From Rhizophagus sp. LPA8_4_AMF (taxonomy: Eukaryota > Glomeromycota > Glomeromycetes > Glomerales > Glomeraceae): a stretch of 37,507 nucleotides of DNA. Location: contig JADRCO010000333.1 in assembly GCA_021464525.1 (NCBI GenBank), positions 1 through 37,507 of the forward strand, given 5' to 3'. The position numbers and the translations under genes were made by a program. The notes under the pieces were generated by a model. That model did not search any database, was not told the origin of the DNA, and worked only from the letters and a program-made list of their open reading frames with translations. Shown here piece after piece: positions 12,143 to 21,459 of this stretch (position 1 is the stretch's first letter; each line of letters begins with the position of its first letter).

Positions 12143-15100
12143 ATGAGCGCAAATATCGAAAAAGACAATGAAAGCACATATGGAGAAAATATTACTTATG
12201 TGGCCATTAGCTCAGATGGTTCGATAGTAGCGACGTTTAATCCATGCAAGTTACATTAGGTTTTTTATCAAAAAATGAAATAAAATAAAATAAATTATTA
12301 AGAAAAATTTTCTGTCTTATTTTTTTTTTACAGATAAATCTTCTATATCGATTGAAAAGGTTGTGAAAAATGACGGGGAAAGTGACAAGGCGACAGATTC
12401 AAAGGCAACAGACAAATCTATCGAAGAGGTCATGAAGAAGAGTGAAACGGCGACAAATTCAAGTAAAACAGATGAGTCGTATGTATCGATTGAAATGGTT
12501 GTGAAAAAAGATGAGAAAAATGACAGGGTGGCGGATTCGAAGGTAACAGATAAATCTACTAAAGAGGTTGTGAAAAATGATGGGATAAATGCGGATTCAA
12601 AGGCAACGAAGACAACAATAAAGATTGATGTAAATGAATTTTTTGATAAGAAACCACCTAATATTCTTGGATGGTCTTTAGCGGTTTCAGATATCATTAA
12701 AAACGACATTGGCTTAGTTGCAATTTCCTGTATAACCGAAGAAGACATGAATCCAAAAGTAAACGAGGAAGTTAATAGACTCCAAATTTTATTAGGTAGA
12801 ATAAAAAAATTATTACAAAATTTTTTCAAATTATCAATTCCTTTTTGTCTTGTCTTTTTCTTTCTCATTTTTATTATTTTTTTGTCTCTTCCTATTTTTT
12901 TGAGTGCATCCTTACTTTGCCTTTTTGTTTTACTCAATTTTTATTATTTCATTCGTCTCTGTACGTCTTACTATGCTGCAAGTAAAGATGATATTGAACA
13001 ATTTCGATTATCCTTTATTTCTAGCAACGGGATAATCAAACTTTTTAAATTTTCATTTAATAATTATGGCAATGATGATAACAATAGCTCAATACATCCA
13101 ATACATCATTTTGGCGGAGTTGTTAGCTTTCTAAAAAATTCTAAAAATTCCTTTAAGAATAGTGTAACACTTATCTGCATGAATTATACGAAAATACAAA
13201 AGTTTAATATTAAATTGTACGAAAATATTTATGCATCAGAAGAAGGTGGCTATCTATTACCTGAAAATTTATTTAATAAATTAAAAGGTATCAGTGATGC
13301 AAAACTTAATTGGAAATGTCTTTCGAAATCTATATTTCAAGAATTTTTAATTATTAATACAAGGAATTATAAACAGCGAACATGTATTGAATTATATAAT
13401 ATTGTTACTTTACAGTTAGTGACCGTTTTTTTATCAGAAAAATTTGGAAAATTTGAACCTGGAATTTTTGCGATTTCATCTGATTCAAGATTATTTGCTT
13501 GTTCTTATAGTTATAGTAATATTGTTACAATTTATTTAATGGAAAGTGGACTTATAGTTGTTCATAAAAAGTTTGATGTTCATAAAATTATATGTTTAGA
13601 ATTTATTGAAGAAGATAAAAAATTAATTTTCTTAGGTGAAAAAAAAAATGGTGACATGAAATTTCATATTTGGGTGTTATCGGGATGCTTAGATGATCAT
13701 TTAGTTATTGAACATAATACTTCTTTTCTATCAAATGATGATTATTATCATTGTTTAACAAAAGCAAATGGGATGGTAGTTTTTCTTAATAACGATAATA
13801 ATATTGAAAGTTTACATAACTTAATTAATAACAGTACAATAAAATTAGTGAAATATGATTTGGACGAAGACGTAGATTTCTTAGCAAGGTTTAAAAGTTT
13901 TAAAGATTTATATCTCAAGTTAACTTATAAAAATAAACCTATAATGGATGATGATGACATGACTGCAAACATAATTATTGCATGTAGATTACTTGTTTAT
14001 CTATATAATATTCGTAATGGTCTGGAAGAAAGTGAGGAAAGTATTGATTCAATTCATCAAGAGGTTGTTGATGAAACTATAAGCTTAATTCAAAGTTTCA
14101 TTAATTATTTTCCTAACCATTGGAAACTTATGGAGGTTCAATATCCTTTAATGGCATGTCTAATTTATTCGCGTTCATTTTCTTTAATCAAACTTATTCT
14201 GTTTGATGTGTATAATAACAGATGGGATATTAAAAATTTACACAGTCCTCAAAATAAATATGTTTCTTATCCATATTATAATGACATATTATCTGATGAT
14301 TTGAAATTGGAGGAGGATTTAAAATCAGCCAATGATTTAGAATTAACTTTAAAATTTCGTCAGGGTTAATATCTTAATTTCTTCATTACTCTATTATTAC
14401 TACTTAATTTTTATTTACACCTTTCGTTTATAGGTCGAGATGCTGTTATGCTAGCATATTTATTAGAATATTATTCTGAAAAGTATGTGGAATACGGTCA
14501 CGTCGGTTGGATGATTAATATCACAAAAATTCTTCCGAAATTATCTGGTATATTTATTATGTATTAATGTTTGTTACGTTCTAATTTATTAATTTATCAT
14601 CACCTTTTTATTAAAAATGAACATTGCTTATTTAGCCGATTATATGGAATCATTATATTATTTATATTTTAATAAGCCCAATGTTTCTGATATACATGAT
14701 GGAAAAATGAAATACAGTTTTCCAGTTAGAAGATTTAAGATAATCGGGGATACATTGAATTCAAAAATATATGTGCCACTTACCCAGCTTATACCAACAA
14801 AATCTTCAACTTATTTTGAATACAAGAAGATAAGGTGAATATTGTTGAAATTAACTAAATTTTTTAAATTTATCATTGATATTTATTTTAAAATATAGAG
14901 ATGAAGAACTACCCAATATTTATAGCGTTCCAAATTTTACAACTTATTATGAAACAAATGAAGAAAAATCCAGAGGAATATTTGGTACAATTTTATATTG
15001 GTTGAGAATAATATTACTTCCGCCTGGCTACAAGAATTTAGATTATAACGATCATACGTCATTTCTTTATATTGAAAGTAAAGATACAATTTTTGATAAT

Positions 15101-16365
15101 CCATTTATTGAAGCAGTTATGACTTCAAGATGGAAGCAAGCAAAAATATATTGGATGATACCTTTCATATTTTACATTATATTTTTATTTTTATTTTCAT
15201 TTCTTTCCCAACTTTACTTGAGTGATAATGATGATAAAAATAAGCACAATGCTATGTCTATGTCAATGGTTGGAATATTTTATTACGTTGGAATGTATTT
15301 ATTAAATATTGAATTCATACAAATAAGGAAATATAAAATCGAATACTTTACATTATTTAACGTATTTGATTTGTTCAGTATCATGTTGGGTATAATTGTT
15401 TTCACTCTGATATTTGTAATTTCATTTAATGAAACTAATGAAATCAATAATGAAGGAATTGTTATTTTATTGACGGTCACTACTCTAATACTTTGGGTTG
15501 AAATGGTATGTATAATGATCATTATATAAAATTCATTTACCCTTAATAATGCTACATTAATATTAATTTGTTAATTGTTTTCTCAAGCTCCTTTGGTTAC
15601 GATTATTTACAGAAGTGGCAGTATATATATATATTTTTGGAAATATTTTAAAAAAGATTATACCATTTTTTGTGTTTATTGTTATTTTAACAATCGGATT
15701 TGGACATTCGATGTAATTTTTTCATTCATGTACTGTATTTATTATGTAATATAAATTAACTTTTATTTCATTTATAATAGGTTTGTCCTTTTTGGACACC
15801 CATCACTTCTTAATTTAAATCCATCAGCTTCAACTTACACATTAAATAATGGAACTATTAATTTAACATTAACAGAAGAAAATCCAGAAAATCCTTTTGA
15901 CACATTATGGGATGCTTTACTCTCCGCATACTATTGGAATATAATTGATTTGAGTGCTTACCATTATTGGCCATTAAAGTTATTTGCTTTCATAACAAAT
16001 GTTATTTTAGTTCTCGTCTTATTAAATATGATCATTGCATTGATGAAGTAAGTAACTATCATATGTGTGCTATAACTTATGAGTAATATTTATTTATTAA
16101 TTTTTAAAAAAAATTTTTTAGTGACACATTTAATAAAGCAAAAGAAGATGGAAATCTTGGACTTGTAACATTTAGAGCAGAACTTATTGATGAATATGAA
16201 AGACTTGATAATTCTTTCTTTAGAAAATTACTACATAGTAATTCGCTATATATTTGTTTTCATCAAAATCCTGATATAATGGAAAAATGGATGACGAAAA
16301 CTGAAAAAAAAATTAAAGACAAAAAATTATATTCATTGCTTGATGATAATAGAGATTATTTATAG
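12143..16365 (+). CDS. Beta-propeller / TRP-like ion channel, tandem copy 1
   Basis: Eight exons by splice signals and comparison with the two paralogues: 12143-12245, 12334-14364, 14434-14547, 14636-14834, 14899-15505, 15588-15712, 15781-16047, 16122-16365; 1229 aa. The start is the ATG opening the shared first exon (YVAISSDGSIVATFNP). Residues 1-about 720 resemble a WD40-type propeller, with blade-like segments PGIFAISSDSRLFA and FHIWVLSG, interrupted by a hydrophobic hairpin (about 202-247). The C-terminal part has six membrane segments (about 902-922, 937-958, 970-992, 1001-1025, 1033-1063, 1121-1148). A pore-helix-like FDTLWDALLSAYYW lies before the last, which ends LLNMIIALMNDTF, a TRP-type S6 signature. 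A plasma- or internal-membrane cation channel is inferred; ligand and ion are unknown. Odd points: a GC-AG first intron, an expanded charged repeat (about residues 37-120), about 75 residues absent relative to copies 2 and 3, and a short C terminus. AATAAA lies at 16547. Confidence 0.85.
12246..12333 (+). other. GC-AG intron 1 of channel gene 1
   Basis: The boundary falls after CCAT, as in the paralogues, but the donor reads GCAAGT instead of GTAAGT (21581 and 30714). The acceptor is TTTTACAG at 12333. Only this splice keeps the shared NPY codon junction (T|AT). GC-AG introns are a known minor class. Confidence 0.8.
12340..12625 (+). repeat. Imperfect coding tandem repeat in exon 2 of channel gene 1
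   Basis: Two long units, about 12346-12487 and 12488-12625, each start near TCGATTGAAA.GGTTGTGAAAA and carry GCxxATTCxAAGGxAACAGA. They encode Lys/Asp/Thr/Ser-rich sequence such as ATDSKATDKS and VADSKVTDKS. Copy 3 has only one short equivalent and copy 2 none. The unit edges are approximate. Confidence 0.7.
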
Positions 16366-16546
16366 TTGGATTAAATCTTGGAATGAATGTTATAGATAAT
16401 GAATATCATATAGACTTTCACAACAGACTTGTCCATTGAGAAGAAATTAGCTAGTTTTTTTATTTTCCCATTTTATTTATATTATGATATTATTGTTATT
16501 TTATTTTGTTTTACATTTTAACAAGATATTTTCTTTTTTATTTTTT

Positions 16547-16552
16547 AATAAA
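16547..16552 (+). promoter_or_regulatory. Candidate polyadenylation signal, channel gene 1
   Basis: AATAAA about 180 bp after the stop. The same context, AATAAAGA(x)AATTAAC, occurs after gene 2. Confidence 0.45.
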
Positions 16553-16751
16553 GAATGAATTAACATTTGAAACATACACTAATTATAAATTACATAATAT
16601 TACTTAGTGAATAAATAAAAGACAAATTGTTCTTTCAATATTTCAACGTTTTTATTTAATAATTATAATTTGACAAATTTACAACTCAATATAAAATATT
16701 AGCAAACAGTATAAATATATATAATAAAAAGCTAAATAATAATTTGGTTAA

Positions 16752-17033
16752 TTAAATCCATTCAAATCCTTCATCAAAATAAAATAACATTATCATTATA
16801 TTTTTGCACTCTTCCTTTCTTTGATATTTTACAATCTAATCTACTACATTTTTTAATCGATTTAAAACAATTTTTTGAAGTAAGCATTCTATGTTATTAT
16901 AATTAAGGATCCTAGATTAATTGATATATATGTATAAAATTTAAATTAAAAAAATTATGAAGATTTGGCTAATATTTTAGTAGAATTTGATTAGGTTATT
17001 TATTTAAACTATCAATAATAATAAATAATGAAA
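16752..17033 (-). pseudogene. Relic of the 3' end of an F-box gene
   Basis: On the minus strand this matches the last 300 bp or so of the F-box gene at 26059-27435. The stop region TTAAATCCATTCAAATCCTT, the following basic tail and, at the far end, CTATCAATAATAATAAATAA align, with internal deletions. The rest of the gene (about four fifths) is missing. Its position, convergent and just behind channel gene 1, mirrors the intact gene behind channel gene 2, so it is a remnant of the duplicated unit, not an independent gene. Confidence 0.8.
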
Positions 17034-18335
17034 ATTTATAATTAACATTCTAATTAATTTAACATTTTTTTAATAGTTTCTCTTAGTGAATTTAATGTTA
17101 TGCACCATAATTCGGGCCAAAATTAGCATTGTTAAGCATGAATTAAAACGCGTAAATTTGAATTGATTGCATGTGACAAATAGATTATTGATCGAATCTC
17201 GCTATTTAATAAAATTGCTAATTTGACTGGAGCACTTTATTTCTTGCCGGAATTACAATACGTTAGCTAGTATCTAAAAGAGGTAGTAGAATCTCACTCA
17301 GTAGTAATTATCACAAAATCACAAAAGGAAAGTCCTTACATGATTATTTGATCATTTGATTAGCTATACGCAAACCCAAACCTGAGCCTTTTATATATAT
17401 TTCTGGATCCTGATTGATCAACTATCAATGTTAATTGTAAGAACCTAGCTAGCATGAAAATTTCCTGAATATTTTTGTAGAGTCGTTTCATTTTTATAGG
17501 GCAATAATGAAAAGAAACTTATATTGAATTTAAAGGAATTGATAATTCAATGTCTTTGAATAATAGATAATAATGTTGAGCTTGTCTAAATATTAAATGA
17601 ATTTAAAAAACTTTATTAATGAAAGATTTTATGAAAATTAATGCTTTAATTTTAATAGCCAAGTAAAAGTCCTGTACTGAATTTATATTAGTAGATTTGT
17701 ATTGAATTTATACATGAGCTCGTTTGATACGAATAATTTGGGATATATTTAAAATAAATATGACCAATTTTTATACCAAATGGGCTCATTTATAATTGGC
17801 CAATATTTGGTACAAGTACTTTTTACTGGGTAGATTTTAATTAATAGGAATTGATAATAGAGCATTTGTATTGAAAGAATGTGAAATAACATTTTTTGGT
17901 ACTATATATAAAAGTGTAAAATTGGCAAATAGATAATCGATTTTGTTGATTATATAATATAATAATTTGAATAATAATGCTAATATTGTAATGCTAGCAA
18001 CATTAATGGTCACCATAGTAGTCCTAGGTACGTCTAATTAGCCACAATTGGTATTTCTTTTCCACCCTTTAAGCTAGCAGTGATGTGACCTTTATAATCA
18101 TCAAAAAAGATCAGGACCATTATAGAAAGGAAGGTTGATTTCTTTGAATATTATGGTTTGAAAAAAACTATTGAACCATTTGACTAATCTGGTTTAGTTT
18201 GCCAATAACTGAACTATAACAGATTTTTGGATGGAATAATATCTTCCTTTGACCATATTCCCATATAACAATCTTAAATTAATAAAATAATCAATAAAAG
18301 ATTTATAAGATTTATTCTTTAATAGAAATTACACT
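17034..18335. other. Gene-free AT-rich spacer between units 1 and 2
   Basis: No open frame or RNA gene recognised. Paralogous flank of unit 2 begins near 18200. There is a weak inverted pair around 17775-17815 (ATACCAAATGGGC / GGCCAATATTTGGTA), perhaps another decayed MITE. Confidence 0.5.
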
Positions 18336-18427
18336 CATATCCGCCGATTGGAAAAATAACGTGTGATATTTTAATAATACTTGATGGGTTTTTAGCTGTG
18401 TGTAACCTTTGCCAATCGGCTGATATG
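18336..18427. mobile_element. 92-bp inverted-repeat insertion (MITE)
   Basis: The arms CATATCCGCCGATTGG (18336-18351) and CCAATCGGCTGATATG (18412-18427) are inverted copies with one difference. The homologous flank of unit 1 (about 9880-9905) lacks this block, so it looks like an insertion after the duplication. Confidence 0.7.
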
Positions 18428-19582
18428 TTTAGATTACAAATCATATTTCGATCAAATCAAAGATGATTTAGTTATAAGTACAAATGTATAGGTATAAAAA
18501 AATTACAAAATAATAAGGGTGAATAAATAGAATTATAATTTCATTTGTGTTGATATAACTATCAAGGTTTATTTCTGAGTTTCTATTAAAAAGGTTTGCA
18601 ATATACTTTCCATCAACTCAATAAAATAGCTTGACAGAGAAAACTTACCAATAAATATGAATGTATATAGTGTATACCAAAATATACACAGAGGCCGTTG
18701 TTCGGGGCCGGAATTAAGGTAATTTCAGTCAGCAGTAATAAAACTTTTACTGGCATTACTCATAAAAACCGTTTCAGATTATCATGGTAAAATTGCTGCG
18801 GGACAAACAAGTTTACTGCATATTCTGACACAGTCCAGAATTCGCTAGAAAAGATACTATGAATATGGTATGAATTTGATTTTACAATCATAGCAATATA
18901 ATGAGAATCTCGGATATGTAAGGTCTAAAAGTTGCGTTAACACCATGGAGATCTTTCCTTTTTTATATAATACGAGCACATTTTTATTTTTACTTTTATT
19001 TCACAGAGTAAATAAAGTTCCGGTAACGATTACAAAGATATTAAGAAAAAGAAGGAGTATATCCAATACTACCTTGTCCGCACCTAGAAAGATATAATCA
19101 ATATGAATCTGTCATTACATATTTATGTGCTAGTTGACGTAAGAATAGTAAAGTTGATGCGATCTTATGACAATAAATATATAATATTACGTTTCTATTA
19201 AGATAAAAATGAAGTTTATTTAATATATAACTAATATAAATTAATTTAAATTAAATTATAACCTTCATATATTAATTAAATTTATTTAGAACTTACCCAT
19301 GTAATCTAATTTTCGATTTGTATTATAAAATATAACAAACGAATTTAATTGTGGATCTTTTCTAATGCCAGCCAGGAGTTTTGTGACACCTTAAAATCGT
19401 TTACCAGTTACTGGCATTATGCGTCTCCAACTAGAATTAAGATGTGTAGAACTAATAGTAAATGTGCGCCGATCACTTGTTACCTCTTTTTATCCGGTAT
19501 TTTATAATTGGTGGTGGTTAAAATATCATGTGTATCAGATAAAGGCTAAAAAAAGTTTGATGGTTACACCGGATAAATCACT
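18428..19582. other. Upstream flank of channel gene 2, no gene seen
   Basis: Alternates between blocks paralogous to 9900-10560 and unmatched segments. Short open frames such as 19419-19610 show no domain and overlap repeat sequence. Confidence 0.5.
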
Positions 19583-19745
19583 CATTCGGCACAAAGCACC
19601 GAATAACTAACGCTACCTAAAGGTAGCTTGTGATATTGGGAATCAAATTTAATCAGTCGATCCTGGACTCCTGCGGAGCCAGGATCAACCAATCAAATTT
19701 GATTTACCCAATATCACAGTTATTCGGCGCTTCGTGCCGAATAAC
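19583..19745. mobile_element. Foldback element made of nested hairpins
   Basis: The right tip 19719-19745 is a perfect 10-bp hairpin (GTTATTCGGC / GCCGAATAAC). The left tip about 19583-19606 is a similar hairpin with ATTCGG / CCGAAT. Between them TGTGATATTGGG (19629-19640) pairs with CCCAATATCACA (19707-19718), and the stem continues through AATCAAATTT to GATCCTGG / CCAGGATC around the apex. GCTACC / GGTAGC at 19612-19627 is another small stem. No coding potential. Confidence 0.75.
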
Positions 19746-19755
19746 TATTAAATGT

Positions 19756-20015
19756 ATTGTTCGGGTCCTATTTAATTATAATATAGTATTGTGCACTTAT
19801 TACTATCCGCTTGAGAATTTCTTTTTTATTAAAAATTCCCATTTAAAGAGGATTAATAATAAATAATAATGCAATTTTATTTTTAATATTGTTCAGGTCC
19901 TATTTCAGTTATAAGATTAATATTGTGTACTTATATACTATCCGTTTGAGAATTTATTTTTTATTAAAAATTCCCATTTATGAGGATTAATATAAATAAT
20001 AATGCAATTTTTTTA
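19756..20015. repeat. Direct tandem duplication, 132-bp period
   Basis: Block 19756-19887 and block 19888-about 20015 share ATTGTTC.GGTCCTATTT, ACTATCCG.TTGAGAATTT, TTTTTTATTAAAAATTCCCA and AATAAATAATAATGCAATTT in order. The corresponding flank of unit 1 (about 10600-10690) has only one related copy. Confidence 0.8.
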
Positions 20016-20663
20016 TTTTAAAAATTATACATTTTTGTCATAGTCTGCTGATCTGTGATACGCAGCACATGACGAAATTATAAATTTAGCAATTCTAAAT
20101 GAATTGTGACATTTCGATCCTATCACGAAAATAATCACTTTTTGATTTTCTAGAAGGTTCCTCACTAATAATTTTATTATCATTAATTCTAAAGTTAATT
20201 ATTACTATGCGAAATTTAAAGAATTCCTTATTTTTGTATCTAGACAGAAATATCAACTTATTAATTAATTGATACAACTGATAAACAAAAGGTACCAACC
20301 GAATTATATACAAAATAAACGTACGATTCCATTATTATTATTATTATTTTGTAAAAATTAAATTAAATGCGATTTTCTATAAATAAAGTAAAAATTTATG
20401 ATATACACATAAAAATAATTTCTTATAAGTTAACTATTTATCGTTATTTTATTAAAAAATTGATGAATTTTACTTAACGACCTTTAAGTATTTAGTTAAT
20501 ATAATATCGCAGTACCAAAAGAATATTTTTGTGAGACAATAATTATTAATATCGTAACAATAAAAGAAACATTTTTTTGTGCATTATTACATTATTAAAA
20601 ATTTTAAATTCTAAATTATTTTCTAAATTTATAATCCATTTATTTAATCTAGTATATACGTTG
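20016..20663. other. AT-rich flank, no gene seen
   Basis: 20074-20172 is paralogous to 10847-10975. The minus-strand open frame at 20095-20313 has no recognisable domain and is probably chance. Confidence 0.5.
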
Positions 20664-20827
20664 TGCCCAAGTGTCAATTTGCGTCAAATGTATATTGATA
20701 CCTGACCTGTGTTCGCTATCCGCTACAATCAAGTCTAACATTTTTTTTTTTTTTTTACGCGCGTCAGGTATCAATTTACATCTGACGCACGTAAGTTATC
20801 ACCTGACGCAAATCGACGCTTGAGGCA
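20664..20827. mobile_element. 164-bp MITE with composite inverted repeats
   Basis: The left end begins TGCCCAAGTGTCAATTTGCG; the right end, read on the other strand, begins TGCCTCAAGCGTCGATTTGC. A second inner pair, about 20690-20713 and 20765-20788 (GTCAAATG...TACCTGAC), also folds. The core is a T run. No target duplication was clear. Confidence 0.75.
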
Positions 20828-21459
20828 ATAAATATACATGTATAACTGTATGTGTATAAGTAATTTTCTTATATTATTTTAACAGACAACAGAGGAAATT
20901 AAATCATTTTAAGGAAATGAAACAAATTTTCTATTTGATTGGATTAATTGAAGAAAATTGCACGAATTTATTGATAAGTAAAGATTACAAAAGTTGGAAA
21001 TACAATCAATATGTTCATAATACCATCTTCCATTGTTATAATTTTATCACGTGATTAATAAATTATTATTGTTATTCAATTTTTATTTCTCCTGATGATA
21101 ATTAATTTGAATGTTTATTTATTCGTCAATTGTAAATAAAACAATTAAAGGGATAAATTATTATGAAAGTTTATATATTATTGGGTAAGAGAACTTAGTT
21201 TTGGATGAATAAAGGTAACAAATTTATCGTGATAACATTTGTGATAAAATTGAAATGTAATCTTATCATTTAGTATTTTGTAAATTAACCAAATTAGAAT
21301 TTTACAAAAGACAATTTTGTGCTACCTGTCTGTGTTTATCACCTGTTGAAACAGCAAGGGGTTTGTTAGTATGACATGCCTTCATATGCGATTTGATAAA
21401 TAACATTTATTGTAAAAATTTTTCAAAAAATTATTTTCATATTTTAATTCAAATAAAAC
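20828..21459. other. Proximal upstream region of channel gene 2
   Basis: AT-rich. It carries TGTGATAA repeats (about 21229-21250) shared with the promoter side of channel gene 1. No gene; presumably promoter and 5' UTR. Confidence 0.5.

Noticed and set aside
12205-12235. ATTAGCTCAGATGGTTCGA looks like the D arm of a tRNA
   Set aside because: It is the codons ISSDGS of exon 1 of the channel gene. The paralogue at 21540-21560 has the same protein with similar bases, and no acceptor or T arm follows.
12317-12937. 206-codon minus-strand open frame
   Set aside because: It lies opposite exon 2 of channel gene 1, whose plus-strand frame is conserved in two paralogues; the antisense frame is a composition shadow.
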